DNA of 64,000 bases from Pseudooceanicola sediminis (GCF_003575965.1 NZ_QWJJ01000001.1:1-64000), one strand, 5' to 3'. Positions 34,533 to 43,963 are shown, counted from the stretch's first letter. Program-made: numbers and translations. The notes: a model not told the origin generated them from the sequence alone.

Positions 34533-36446
34533 TCACATGGGGGCGGCCGGGGCAATCCCACGCTCGTCATACCCCTCCTCGTCCGCGGTTGGAAGGGCAT
34601 CGGGCTGAGATGGGCGTCTTCGCATGGTAAGCGCCAGGTCGACCGCACCCAGTATCAGCGAGGCATGGGTGGGCGCCGCTATATAAAGCGCGATGCGACG
34701 CGGCGCAAAGCTGTCCTTGAAGCGGCAAAGGCCATCTCCGCCGGTTTTTTTAGCAACGCGCGTGCGAATCCGAGACAAAAGCGCGTGCTCGGCAACATCG
34801 CGCGCAGGCATCGCGGCAAGAGAGAGCGGCAGGTTGGCGCGTCCCGCATCCTCGATTGCGCGCAGCGTCAACAGGTGCATCGTGCCGTCCGGCAGACCGG
34901 CGCCGTGGCGCATCAGGTCCAGGCAGAGCTGGTTGGGATTCTCGTGAAAGCTGACGAAGGCGACCAACCTGTCCTTTTGCCAGGCACAGTAGACGCGCTG
35001 ATGACGGATATAGCCTGCCTCGAACCGACCCATGGATAGACCGCGAGGTTCGCCATGTGTTTGCTTCCATTGCTGATCCAGTGCCGCCATCTGGTCAATG
35101 AGGCGGGGGGACAGGTCGCTGCCCGAGGATTGTGTGATGACAACCCCGGCCTTTTCGGCCTGGCGGACCTTGCGCCGCAACTGCCGATGGCGTGAGCCGG
35201 ACAGGCTGAAATCACCCGGTACGATCATGGCCTCGTCTGCCACGCGGGCAACACGCCAGCCGGCGCGGCGGGCCGCGATGGCATGCGCCGCACTACATTT
35301 ATACACCAGCGGCAACCGGTTGGAGGCACGCGCGGCGGCGGCAAGGCGCGGCAGCAGCGGGGTGATCGGCCCGGTCAGGGGATCAAACAGCAATGTCAGG
35401 CTTTGCGACGTATCCACGGTCAGGGCGCTGGCATGAGGGCTGGCCAGGACGCGGGCGTTGTTCTGCCGGGCGATCCCGGCCTCGGCGCGCAGGGCGCGTA
35501 ACAGTAGATCTTCGGGCACGCGGCGCTTGATCCGGGTGCGGGGGCGGGCGGGGGTGTGGGTTCTGGGGCGAAAGACATGCACGGCGGCAATGGTGGCCGG
35601 GATGGCGTAGTAAACCAGTCTGAACCCCAGGATCGCCGCGACCATTTCGGCCTCGGCCACCTGGGGCAGCAGGGCCAGCAGGGTCAGCTCGAACGGACCG
35701 ACGCCGCCGGGAGTCCCGGCAAAGAGGCCGGCCCCAAGCGCGAGCAGGAATGCCGGGAACAGTGCCGTAAACGGCAGACCTTCGAGTAGAAAGACCTGTA
35801 GGGCGGCAGCGGCGGCGAGGGTGTCGATAAGCGCGAAAAATCCAATTGCCCCAATGGCGTGCAGGCTGGGAAGCCGTAACCGCCAGCGCCGGATGCGCAG
35901 CGTCGGGCGCAGCAGGCTGAGCAATGGCAGGCTGAGGGCCAGGGCGATCGCGCAACCTGCCAGCCATCCCGGTAGCAGCGCGGGCGCCAGCGCCGCGCAG
36001 GCCACGGCAGCGATCACGGCCCAGGCGAGGAGAAAGGAGGCGGCGACGGCGGCGGTCATCTTGGCGGCGCGCAATGGCCCCAGGTCGGGCAGCAGGCGCC
36101 AGCGGGCCAGCGTGCCGGTCAGCATGCCCAGCCCCAGAACCTGCGACAGCGCGATGGCGGTGATGCCGGACACCTGCGCGCGCCCCTCCGGGACCCCGGT
36201 GCGCAGATGCCTGTGCATCACGGCATCATAGCGGCCCAGTGACCAGAAACTGACGGCGGTTGCCAGCGCTGCGGCCAGCCATTGCGACAGGGTTACCGCA
36301 TTGAATGCCTGCCACATGAGCGCGGGTTCGAGGCTGGTCAGCCGCCCGGCGAGCAGCCAGAGACAGGCCGCCCCAATCAGAAACGGCGCTGAAAGACGCA
36401 CCCATCCGCTGCGCGCCCAAAGACGTGATCCGATTGCCCATGCCAT
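34533..36446 (-). CDS. MprF-like phosphatidylglycerol lysyltransferase family protein
   Basis: The 637-residue protein has two parts. Residues 1 to about 310 form a polytopic membrane domain with many Leu/Ala helices and the flippase-family motif GGVGPFELTLLALLP. Residues about 330-610 form a DUF2156 (GNAT-like) domain with SLSGSRHRQLRRKVRQAEKAGV and DGTMHLLTLRAIEDAG. MprF proteins transfer an aminoacyl group from tRNA to phosphatidylglycerol and flip the product, which lowers surface charge. The amino acid used cannot be read. The start ATG 36446 follows GGAAGGGG. Confidence 0.88.
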   Translation of the reverse strand: MAWAIGSRLWARSGWVRLSAPFLIGAACLWLLAGRLTSLEPALMWQAFNAVTLSQWLAAALATAVSFWSLGRYDAVMHRHLRTGVPEGRAQVSGITAIALSQVLGLGMLTGTLARWRLLPDLGPLRAAKMTAAVAASFLLAWAVIAAVACAALAPALLPGWLAGCAIALALSLPLLSLLRPTLRIRRWRLRLPSLHAIGAIGFFALIDTLAAAAALQVFLLEGLPFTALFPAFLLALGAGLFAGTPGGVGPFELTLLALLPQVAEAEMVAAILGFRLVYYAIPATIAAVHVFRPRTHTPARPRTRIKRRVPEDLLLRALRAEAGIARQNNARVLASPHASALTVDTSQSLTLLFDPLTGPITPLLPRLAAAARASNRLPLVYKCSAAHAIAARRAGWRVARVADEAMIVPGDFSLSGSRHRQLRRKVRQAEKAGVVITQSSGSDLSPRLIDQMAALDQQWKQTHGEPRGLSMGRFEAGYIRHQRVYCAWQKDRLVAFVSFHENPNQLCLDLMRHGAGLPDGTMHLLTLRAIEDAGRANLPLSLAAMPARDVAEHALLSRIRTRVAKKTGGDGLCRFKDSFAPRRIALYIAAPTHASLILGAVDLALTMRRRPSQPDALPTADEEGYDERGIAPAAPM

Positions 36447-36944
36447 TGCACGACCCCTTCCACTCAACCCGCTTGACGAAGTAGGCAGGCTTTCTTGCCG
36501 AGTTCTTAATCCTGCCGCCGGAAACCCGTCGCATTGTAGTGGTCTGCATCGGCACCTGGCCGTTCCGTTGCCGGTTAGGGGACCGATGCGACCGGAAATT
36601 TGCGTGTGTTCTCAAAAGGGTGCTCAGGCAAGCCCGGCGTATTGCGAAGGGGCGTGGAATGGCCGGCGCGAGGCCGTGGGTCGCGATTGTCGGCACCGGT
36701 CGACCGCCGCCGCCTTTTGTCGAGGGGCCCTGAGGCAGGTCTCGGGCGCCGGGGAACCGGCCCGGAGCACACGAAACGCGGCTGCGACAGGGCGATGGAT
36801 TGCGGGTCTATTGCGGCCTTTATTGAGGTTTTCAGGTCACCTGTACCGACGGGCGATGAGGCGTTACTTGCGACATATCACGAGGTACACTAAGAGGGCG
36901 CAAAGGCGAGACTCTCTCGCCGCATCAGAAGAGGCCGTACGCCC
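36447..36944. other. Divergent intergenic region between the MprF-like gene and purC
   Basis: About 500 bases with no convincing gene or RNA. It should hold the promoters for both directions. No clear purine operator or riboswitch fold is visible, and I found no GAGG-type site directly before the purC ATG. Confidence 0.5.
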
Positions 36945-37703
36945 ATGGCACGACGCAAGAAAATCTATGAAGGCAAGGCCAAGATCTTGTATGAAGGCCC
37001 CGAGCCGGGCACGATCGTGCAGTACTTCAAGGATGATGCCACCGCCTTCAACGCCCAGAAAAAGGACGTGATCGAGGGCAAGGGCGTGCTGAACAACCGG
37101 CTGTCGGAATTCTTCATGACCGGTCTGAACAACATCGGCGTGCCGACCCATTTCATCCGTCGTCTGAACATGCGCGAACAGCTGTGCCGGTCCTGCGAGA
37201 TCATTCCGCTGGAAGTGATCGTGCGCAATTTCGCCGCCGGTTCGATGTCGAAACGCCTCGGGATCGAAGAGGGTACGGCGCTGCCGCGGCCCATCGTCGA
37301 ATATTGCTACAAGGACGACGCCCTGGGCGATCCGCTCGTCTCGGAGGAGCATATCGCGGCCTTCGGATGGGCCAGCCAGCAGGACATGGACGATATCGTC
37401 CACCTTGCGCTGCGGGTGAACGACTTTCTGTCGGGTGTGATGATGGCGGTCGGGATCAAGCTGGTCGATTTCAAGATCGAGATCGGCCGCGTCTATGAGG
37501 GCGACTTTCAACGTCTTGTTGTTGCTGATGAAATCAGCCCCGACAGCTGTCGCCTGTGGGATATCGAAACCGGTCGACACCTCGACAAGGACGTGTTCCG
37601 CCGTGACCTGGGCAGCCTGACGGACGCCTATACCGAGGTGGCGCGCCGCCTTGGCGTGATGCCGAAGAACACCGGGCCGTCCAAGCCCACGCTGATCAAC
37701 TAA
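36945..37703 (+). CDS. purC: Phosphoribosylaminoimidazole-succinocarboxamide synthase
   Basis: PurC joins aspartate to CAIR in purine biosynthesis. The 252-residue protein has the SAICAR synthetase motifs: [20 protein letters not shown] at the N-terminus (ATP loop), [18 protein letters not shown] in the centre, and VDFKIEIGR and [13 protein letters not shown] near the C-terminus. The ATG at 36945 matches the family length. It is followed by purS after 12 bases. Confidence 0.97.
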   Translation: MARRKKIYEGKAKILYEGPEPGTIVQYFKDDATAFNAQKKDVIEGKGVLNNRLSEFFMTGLNNIGVPTHFIRRLNMREQLCRSCEIIPLEVIVRNFAAGSMSKRLGIEEGTALPRPIVEYCYKDDALGDPLVSEEHIAAFGWASQQDMDDIVHLALRVNDFLSGVMMAVGIKLVDFKIEIGRVYEGDFQRLVVADEISPDSCRLWDIETGRHLDKDVFRRDLGSLTDAYTEVARRLGVMPKNTGPSKPTLIN

Positions 37704-37715
37704 GGAGCCTTGCCG

Positions 37716-37946
37716 ATGAAAGCCCGCGTCCATGTCATGCTGAAGAATGGCGTCCTCGATCCGCAGGGCGAAGCCGTGCGCCATGCGCTTGGCGCGCTTG
37801 GGTTCGATGGCGTGCAGGGGGTGCGGCAGGGCAAGGTGATCGAGCTGGACCTGGCCGATGGCACGAGCGAGGCCACCGTGACCGAGATGTGCGAGAAGCT
37901 GTTGGCCAACACCGTGATCGAGAGCTATTCGGTCGAGGTGGTCTGA
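37716..37946 (+). CDS. purS: Phosphoribosylformylglycinamidine synthase subunit PurS
   Basis: PurS is the small subunit of the three-part FGAM synthase (PurL, PurQ, PurS). The 76-residue protein has KARVHVMLKNGVLDPQGEAV and GVRQGKVIELDL, both characteristic. ATG 37716 lies eight bases after GGAG; the TTG at 37710 is too close to it. In many relatives purQ follows directly; here a terminator and a repeat element intervene. Confidence 0.95.
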   Translation: MKARVHVMLKNGVLDPQGEAVRHALGALGFDGVQGVRQGKVIELDLADGTSEATVTEMCEKLLANTVIESYSVEVV

Positions 37947-37978
37947 GCACACCGACGAGGTACGACACCAACGCAAGG

Positions 37979-38012
37979 GACCCCGGCGGCGAGCGCTGCG
38001 CGGGGTCTTTTT
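37979..38012 (+). terminator. Intrinsic terminator after purS
   Basis: GACCCCG (37979-37985) pairs with CGGGGTC (38001-38007), extended by GCG/CGC pairs, and is followed by five T. It should end the purC-purS transcript before purQ. Confidence 0.88.
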
Positions 38013-38078
38013 GCATACCAGACACGCCCGGCGGGGCGGTTTCGCGGGGCGGTATCGGTATTTTCCGTCAGGGGAGGC

Positions 38079-38147
38079 GTAAGTCCTTGATATCGCGAAA
38101 TTCGAACGTCGGTATCTGGGCGGTATCCGAGCGGTATGTGAACGGTG
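38079..38147 (+). repeat. Intergenic 11-bp-periodic repeat element, copy 2
   Basis: This lies in the 352-base gap between purS and purQ, after the purS terminator. The array from 38110 reads CGGTATCTGGG, CGGTATCCGAG, CGGTATGTGAA, CGGTG. The lead from 38079 is GTAAGTCCTTGATATCGCGA, then AATTCGAACGT. It is colinear with copy 1 over all 69 bases. The surrounding gap holds no gene; the purQ promoter should be nearby. Confidence 0.85.
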
Positions 38148-38298
38148 CGAAAGCGGGCGTTCTGCACAGCCAGTCACCATTGGTTCATCCCTGTGCGATA
38201 AGCCTGCCCCGGCGCGGCTAAAGGCTTGATTTGGCCGGTTGGCGCGCGTATCAGCCTCGGGATATTCCGCCCGTTCCTTTTGCCATGGAGTGCCGCCC

Positions 38299-38967
38299 AT
38301 GAAAGCTGCCGTCCTCGTTTTTCCCGGATCGAACTGTGACCGTGACCTGAAAGTGGCCTTCGAGGCCGTTGGGGTCGATGTCACGATGGTCTGGCACAAG
38401 GAGTCCGACCTGCCGGAGGGGATCGATATCGTCGGCATTCCGGGTGGCTTTTCCTATGGCGACTACCTGCGCTGCGGCGCGATTGCGGCCAATTCGCCGA
38501 TCTGTTCGTCGCTGAAGCGGCACGTGGACCGGGGCGGCTATGCGCTTGGCGTCTGCAACGGGTTCCAGATCCTGACCGAAACGCGCATTCTGCCCGGCGC
38601 GCTGCTGCGCAATGCCGGTCTGAAGTACATCTGCCGTCACGTGCCGCTGACAGTGGCGACGACGGATTCGGTGTTTACGCGTGGCTACGAGGCGGGCGCG
38701 ACAATTTCGGTGCCGATTGCGCACCATGACGGCAATTACCAGGCGGACGCCGAGTTGCAGGCGCTGCTGGCGGGCGAGGACCGGATCGCCTTTACCTATG
38801 GCGACAACCCCAATGGATCGGCCGCCGATATCGCCGGTGTGCTGAGCGAGAACCGGCGCGTGCTGGGAATGATGCCGCACCCGGAACGCGCGGCGGACGA
38901 GGCGCATGGCGGTGCCGATGGCGCGGCGCTGTTTAGCGGGATCGTCGAGGCGATGGTCGCCGCCTGA
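38299..38967 (+). CDS. purQ: Phosphoribosylformylglycinamidine synthase subunit PurQ
   Basis: PurQ is the glutaminase subunit of FGAM synthase. The 222-residue protein has the class I glutamine amidotransferase triad: nucleophile Cys in [11 protein letters not shown], and His-Glu in [10 protein letters not shown]. The N-terminus [16 protein letters not shown] is typical. ATG 38299 follows GGAG. With the purS terminator upstream it probably has its own promoter. Confidence 0.96.
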   Translation: MKAAVLVFPGSNCDRDLKVAFEAVGVDVTMVWHKESDLPEGIDIVGIPGGFSYGDYLRCGAIAANSPICSSLKRHVDRGGYALGVCNGFQILTETRILPGALLRNAGLKYICRHVPLTVATTDSVFTRGYEAGATISVPIAHHDGNYQADAELQALLAGEDRIAFTYGDNPNGSAADIAGVLSENRRVLGMMPHPERAADEAHGGADGAALFSGIVEAMVAA

Positions 38968-39102
38968 GGGCGGCCCCTTTTCGCGGAACAGGCGGGATTT
39001 TCGGCGTAATCGAGCCGGTTGGGCCAGGCAGCACCGCCGGCCTGCCGCATGGCCTCTGCGTGCTGGCTTGAGCGGGCGCGCGGGGCGGAGTACCTTGTGC
39101 GC

Positions 39103-40881
39103 ATGGCAAAAAGAACCCTTCGACAAGGCGCGAGCCGACGTGGCCCGAATGGCCGGATGAGCCGCACGATTTCATGGCGCGCGCGCATCGCGCTTGGCCT
39201 GTTCATCGCGCTGGTCGTGGTGGTGGTGGCGATCACCAACGCCATGTTGATGAACCGCTTTACCGAGACCACGCGCAACCGGGCCGAGCTGCGGCTGGCG
39301 TTGTTCGGGGCCAACCTGGTCAGCGAGCTGCGGCGAAATTCCATCGTGCCGCAATTGCTGGCGCGCGACCCCGAGCTGATCGGGGCGCTGAGTTCTGCCG
39401 ATTATTCCCGATCGACGCAGCGGCTGATCTCGTTCGTGGACGAGATCGGCGCGGCCAGCCTGATGTTGCTTGACAAGGACGGGCGCACGGTGGCGGCGAC
39501 GGATCGCAACCGGCTGGGTGAACAGCACCGGGCGGATGCCTATTTCGTCGAGGCGCAGAGGTCGAACGAAACGGTGTTTTCGGTGATCCAGCGCGAGGCG
39601 TCGGGGTTTCTGTTCGCCTATTCCCGCCGGGTCGAGATGCAGGGCCAGTTCATGGGCGTGATCATCGTCGAGGTGGATTTGCAGAAATTCGAACGCACCT
39701 GGGCGGGGTTTTCCGACGCGTTGCTGGTGATGGATTCGCAGGGCCAGATCATTCTGGCGACCGAGCCGGTCTGGCGCGGGCTGACCGAGCCGCAGGCCGT
39801 GGCGCGCGAAACCCCCGACAGCGCCATTCAGCGTGCGCTGATGGCAACGACCGACTGGGGGTCGGAGGTGGACGGGTACTTGCAGGGCGAGGCGGTGATG
39901 CGGGTCAGTTCGCGCATCCCGTTCCGGGGCTGGCAGGTGGCCAGTTACACGACATATTCGAGCGTGCGCGAAAAAGTGAACGGCGTTCTGGCGCTGGAGA
40001 TCATGGGATTCGCCATTCTGCTGGCGCTGGCATTCTACGCGCTGAGCCGCAAGACGATGCTGCGGATGGCGCTGTTTCAGCGCGAGTCGGCGGAACTTCG
40101 CGCACTTAACGCGAGGTTGCAGCGAGAGATCGCCGAGCGTGAGCGGATGGAAAAGAGCCTTGAGGTGGCGGGGCAGACCCTGGCGCAGAGCCAGAAGCTG
40201 GCCGCCCTGGGCGAGATGTCGGCGGCGGTGAGCCATGAGCTGAACCAGCCGCTGGCGGCGATGAAGACCTATCTGGCGGGCGCGATGTTGCTGCTGCGCC
40301 GCAACCGCCCCGAAGAGGCGCTGTCGAGCTTTGGGCGCATCGACGATCTGATCGGACGGATGGGCGCGATCACGCGACAGCTGAAAAGTTACGCCAGCAA
40401 GGGCGGCGACAGTTTTGCCCCTGTAAACGTTGGCGAGTCGCTGGCGACATCGCTGTCGATGATGGAGCCGCAGCTGCGTCTGCGAAAGGTGCGGATCACG
40501 CGTGCATTGCCGGAAAAACCTGTCATGGTGATGGCCGACAAGGTGCGGCTGGAGCAGGTGATGATCAACCTGTTGCGCAATGCGCTGGATGCCACGTCGA
40601 GCGTCGAGGATGCCCAGATCGACATCCTGCTGTCGGCGGGGGAAACCGCGACGCTGACGGTGCGCGACAATGGCTATGGCATCGCCGATCTGGATGCGCT
40701 GTTCGAGCCGTTCTACACCACCAAGCAGCCCGGCGATGGCGTCGGTCTGGGGCTTGCCATCTCCTCCGGCATCGTCAACGACCTCGGCGGGCGTCTGACG
40801 GCACGGAACGCAGAAGGGGGTGGGGCTGTTTTTGAAGTACAGCTTCCTATCTTGTCAGAAGAAATAGAAGCCGCAGAGTAG
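39103..40881 (+). CDS. dctB: DctB-like sensor histidine kinase
   Basis: The 592-residue kinase has a first membrane helix (IALGLFIALVVVVVAITNAML), a large periplasmic sensor of about 270 residues with a double-PAS/Cache-like content, a second helix (VLALEIMGFAILLALAFYAL), a coiled coil, then HisKA (AAVSHELNQPLAAMKTYL) and ATPase boxes (NLLRNALDA, DNGYGIADLDALFEPFYTTK, GVGLGLAIS). This is the DctB arrangement for sensing C4-dicarboxylates. ATG 39157 is a second possible start, 18 residues in. The response regulator gene follows at once. Confidence 0.9.
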   Translation: MAKRTLRQGASRRGPNGRMSRTISWRARIALGLFIALVVVVVAITNAMLMNRFTETTRNRAELRLALFGANLVSELRRNSIVPQLLARDPELIGALSSADYSRSTQRLISFVDEIGAASLMLLDKDGRTVAATDRNRLGEQHRADAYFVEAQRSNETVFSVIQREASGFLFAYSRRVEMQGQFMGVIIVEVDLQKFERTWAGFSDALLVMDSQGQIILATEPVWRGLTEPQAVARETPDSAIQRALMATTDWGSEVDGYLQGEAVMRVSSRIPFRGWQVASYTTYSSVREKVNGVLALEIMGFAILLALAFYALSRKTMLRMALFQRESAELRALNARLQREIAERERMEKSLEVAGQTLAQSQKLAALGEMSAAVSHELNQPLAAMKTYLAGAMLLLRRNRPEEALSSFGRIDDLIGRMGAITRQLKSYASKGGDSFAPVNVGESLATSLSMMEPQLRLRKVRITRALPEKPVMVMADKVRLEQVMINLLRNALDATSSVEDAQIDILLSAGETATLTVRDNGYGIADLDALFEPFYTTKQPGDGVGLGLAISSGIVNDLGGRLTARNAEGGGAVFEVQLPILSEEIEAAE

Positions 40882-40899
40882 TTGAAGGCGGAGATATAT

Positions 40900-42237
40900 A
40901 TGCAAAAGGCCATGAAGATCGCGATCGTCGATGACGAGCAGGACATGCGTCAGTCGATCAGCCAGTGGTTGGCCCTGTCGGGCTATGACACCGAGACATT
41001 CCCGAGCGCCGAGGAGGCGCTGAAGAAGCTGGGGCCGGATTATCCCGGCATCGTGATTTCCGACATCAAGATGCCCGGCATGGACGGAATGGCGTTTCTG
41101 AAAAAGCTGATGGGCAGCGATTCCGCCCTGCCGGTGATCATGATCACGGGGCACGGCGATGTCCCGATGGCGGTCGAGGCGATGCGCCTCGGCGCGTTCG
41201 ATTTCCTGGAAAAGCCGTTCAACCCGGACAAGATGACCGCCCTGGCCAAGAAGGCGGCCAATGCGCGCCGGTTGGTGATGGACAACCGCCAGCTGCGCAA
41301 GGAGCTGTCGGACGGTGGCCAGATCATGAAGAAGCTGATCGGCACCAGCCCGGTGATGGAGCGGTTGCGCGAGGATATCCTGGACCTCGGGCAGGCCGAC
41401 GGCCATGTGCTGATCGACGGCGAAACCGGCACCGGCAAGACGCTGGTGGCGCATTCTCTGCATGCGGTTGGCGCGCGGGCGGGCAAGAAGTTCGTGCTGA
41501 TTTCCTGTGCGGCGCTGGAGGAAGAGGCGCTGAGCAAGCGGCTGTTCGGCCCGATGATGCCAGAGGACAGCCGGTTGCCGGCGATCGAGGAAGCGCGCGG
41601 CGGGACGCTGGTGCTGGAGGATGTCGAGGCGCTGTCGGACAGTCTTCAGGCGCGTCTGCTGAGCGTGATCAACGAACAGGGGATGCCGGGCGAGACGCGG
41701 ATCGTCGCGATTTCCAACCTGCAGGAGCAGGATCGCACCTGCGAGGACATGCTGCGCCCGGACCTGTTCTATCGGCTGGCCGCGCTGCGCATCACCGTGC
41801 CGCCGCTGCGCCAGCGTGGCGAGGATATCCTGACGTTGTTCACGCGGCTGTCGGAGCAGTTCAGCGATGAATATGGCTGTGATGCGCCGCAGGTCTCGGC
41901 GCAGGAAGCCGCGCAGCTGTTGCAGGCGCCATGGCCGGGCAACGTGCGTCAGCTGATCAACGTGGCCGAGCGCGCCGTGCTGCAATCGCGCCGCGGCTCG
42001 GGCACCATCGCCAGCCTGCTGATGAGCGAGCATGAAGAGATGCAGCCCGTCATGACGACCGAAGGCAAACCGCTGAAGGAATATGTCGAGGCGTTCGAGC
42101 GGATGTTGATCGACAACACCATGCGGCGCCACAAGGGCAGCATTTCGTCGGTGATGGATGAGCTGTGCCTGCCGCGCAGGACGCTGAACGAGAAGATGGC
42201 GAAATACGGGCTGCAAAGGTCCGACTACCTGGGCTGA
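40900..42237 (+). CDS. dctD: DctD-like response regulator lacking the GAFTGA loop
   Basis: The 445-residue protein has a receiver domain with phosphoacceptor Asp55, an AAA+ domain with Walker A GETGTGKT (174-181), arginine-finger region PDLFYRLAALRITVPPLRQR, and a Fis-type C-terminal helix-turn-helix. The stretch between Walker A and Walker B (residues about 214-230, RLFGPMMPEDSRLPAIE) replaces the usual FGHEKGAFTGA loop, and Walker B reads GGTLVLEDV instead of LDEI. Without the GAFTGA loop it should not contact sigma-54, like the NtrC of Rhodobacter capsulatus. The start is ATG 40900, behind GGAG. Confidence 0.9.
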   Translation: MQKAMKIAIVDDEQDMRQSISQWLALSGYDTETFPSAEEALKKLGPDYPGIVISDIKMPGMDGMAFLKKLMGSDSALPVIMITGHGDVPMAVEAMRLGAFDFLEKPFNPDKMTALAKKAANARRLVMDNRQLRKELSDGGQIMKKLIGTSPVMERLREDILDLGQADGHVLIDGETGTGKTLVAHSLHAVGARAGKKFVLISCAALEEEALSKRLFGPMMPEDSRLPAIEEARGGTLVLEDVEALSDSLQARLLSVINEQGMPGETRIVAISNLQEQDRTCEDMLRPDLFYRLAALRITVPPLRQRGEDILTLFTRLSEQFSDEYGCDAPQVSAQEAAQLLQAPWPGNVRQLINVAERAVLQSRRGSGTIASLLMSEHEEMQPVMTTEGKPLKEYVEAFERMLIDNTMRRHKGSISSVMDELCLPRRTLNEKMAKYGLQRSDYLG

Positions 42238-42257
42238 GGTCGGTTTTAAGAAGCGAG

Positions 42258-42293
42258 AAGGGGCGGAGCGGCGAGGGCCGGCTTCGCCCTTTT
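42258..42293 (+). terminator. Probable terminator after the dctD-like gene
   Basis: AAGGGGCGGAGC pairs imperfectly with GCTTCGCCCTTTT across a GC-rich loop; four T close the 3' side, 20 bases after the stop codon. Confidence 0.55.
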
Positions 42294-42371
42294 GATGTTC
42301 GGCTCCGGCATTTGCGGCAAACATGGTTAATTTTATCTTGCCAAGACCGGCGCAGCGGCGTTCCTGGGCGC

Positions 42372-43292
42372 ATGGTGAAACTGGTTTTGATGCACAAGGC
42401 GGACTCGGTCTACGAAGATGTGCCGGAGACGGTCTATGATTTTCCGAAATCCTATCTCAAGGCTGCCCGAGAGGCTGTTGGAGACTGGGTGGTGTATTAC
42501 GAACCGGTGAAAGCCGGGCCGCGGGGCTATTTCGCGGTGGCGCAGATTGCAGAGATCATTGCCAAGCCCGGTGTGCCAGATCGCTATCTGGCGTTGATCA
42601 AGCCGGGTACGTTCCTGGAATTCGATCAAGAGGTGCCGCGTCTGGTGGAGGGGCGGCCACTGGAGGCGTCGCTGACGGCGGTGGATGGCACGCCGAAAAG
42701 CGGCGGCGCGGTTCAGCTGGCGGTGCGGCGTCTTGCGGAGGCCGATTTCGCGCGGATCCTGAACATCGGGCTTCGCGAAGATCTTGAGGCGCATGAGGCA
42801 GGGCGGTATGACCCGAACGGCTATCAGGCGGACGAGGGGGCGGAAATCTTTCGACGCCCGGTGCTGGAGCGATTGACGCGGCGGCCCTACCGCGATGTGG
42901 CATTTCGGCGCCGCGTCCGGGCCGCCTATGATTATCGCTGCGCGATTTCGGGGCTGAGGCTGCGCAACGGTGGCGGGCGCCCCGAGGTCCAGGCGGCGCA
43001 TATTCGTCCGGTAGAGCGGATGGGCAGTGACTCGGTGCGCAACGGGCTGGCGCTGTCGGGCACGTTGCACTGGATGTTCGACCGTGGGCTTGTGACTGTG
43101 GCCGAGGACATGACGATCCTTGTGTCGCGCAATAAGGTACCCGGCGACGTGGTGGCCCGGCTGATCATGCCTGATCGCAAGCTGAGTCTTCCCGCCGATC
43201 GCCACAACTGGCCGCATCCCGAGAACCTGCGCTGGCATCGGGAAAACATCTTCGGGCAGGTGATGACCGACGAGGCGATGCCCTGGGGATAG
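42372..43292 (+). CDS. HNH endonuclease with an N-terminal modified-base-reader-like domain
   Basis: The 306-residue protein has a complete HNH nuclease at its C-terminal half: CAISGLRL (190-197), AAHIRPVE with His210, NGLALSG with Asn224 and LHWMFDRG with His233. Residues 1 to about 130 (DFPKSYLKAAREAVGDWVVY, then GYFAVAQIAEII and TFLEFDQEVP) resemble EVE/SRA-like PUA-fold domains that bind modified bases in methyl-directed nucleases. It has no methyltransferase partner nearby, as expected for a modification-dependent (type IV) enzyme. The domain call rests on pattern only. It sits between dctD and rne. Confidence 0.8.
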   Translation: MVKLVLMHKADSVYEDVPETVYDFPKSYLKAAREAVGDWVVYYEPVKAGPRGYFAVAQIAEIIAKPGVPDRYLALIKPGTFLEFDQEVPRLVEGRPLEASLTAVDGTPKSGGAVQLAVRRLAEADFARILNIGLREDLEAHEAGRYDPNGYQADEGAEIFRRPVLERLTRRPYRDVAFRRRVRAAYDYRCAISGLRLRNGGGRPEVQAAHIRPVERMGSDSVRNGLALSGTLHWMFDRGLVTVAEDMTILVSRNKVPGDVVARLIMPDRKLSLPADRHNWPHPENLRWHRENIFGQVMTDEAMPWG

Positions 43293-43963
43293 ACTGCGGG
43301 TTTGCAGGAGGCGTTGCTCATGCTTGGCGGTCCCCCACTTTGGGTATTTCCGGCCAGATGACAGGGAGGCGGGCGCGGGCGGGGGATGGTCTTGCTGTCG
43401 CCGGAGGGTGATTTTGTGAGGCGGATTGACTGGGTCGTCCAGCCGCGCGCGGTGCTGTTTCAGGTGGCGTATGTCAGGGCGCGCCCTGCGGGGACCGGCT
43501 ACATCTTGGGGGTGCGTGATTTTCTCCATTGTCATTGGGCCATGCGGGGCCTTATGTTCAATGGACGGGGTTGGGTGTTTTCCAGCGCCGCGAGAGTTTC
43601 GCTGATGGCGGGCGCGACGGAGTAAAGTCCGGCCCCGCATTCAGACAGGATTGAACCCCGAGATCGGGGTTTGTGCATCGTCGGCGGGCCTGAGGGTCTG
43701 GCCGGCAAAGAATGGGCGGTCCGCCCCGTGACACGGCAGGTTTCCGATACGGAAGCCGAACACCGCGAAACGGGGAGGCCGTCGGAGAAGAAACGCGATG
43801 AGGCGTGTGAGGAGAGAGACAGTGAGTGGGAGCGCCCTGAGGGACGCCCGCGACCCTGTCACATCCACCGCCGAAATTGCCCCTGACAGACGCGCCTTTC
43901 GGACCCTCGGACCCCCTGGCATTGCCCGGGAAACGGGGCTGGTCTGGTGCGCAATTGGACATA
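43293..43963 (+). other. Long region upstream of rne
   Basis: About 670 bases without a supported gene. RNase E genes commonly carry a long 5' leader used for autoregulation, and the GC-rich hairpin-prone part (about 43670-43930) may be such a leader. A dispersed 21-base repeat is at 43341-43361. A 79-codon frame at 43386-43625 has no recognisable features and is not called. Confidence 0.4.
43341..43361 (+). repeat. Dispersed intergenic repeat TGGGTATTTCCGGCCAGATG-type, copy 1
   Basis: The 21 bases here recur exactly at 47003-47023, in the same orientation. Both copies lie after a gene end, 49 and 106 bases past the stop codons of the HNH and rne genes. Confidence 0.8.

Noticed and set aside
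43386-43625. 79-codon frame upstream of rne
   Set aside because: No domain, poor ribosome site and position in a probable leader region.
43877-43963. N-terminal extension of RNase E
   Set aside because: The extension has no family likeness; the RNase E N-terminus MAKKMLIDATHAEE starts at 43964.
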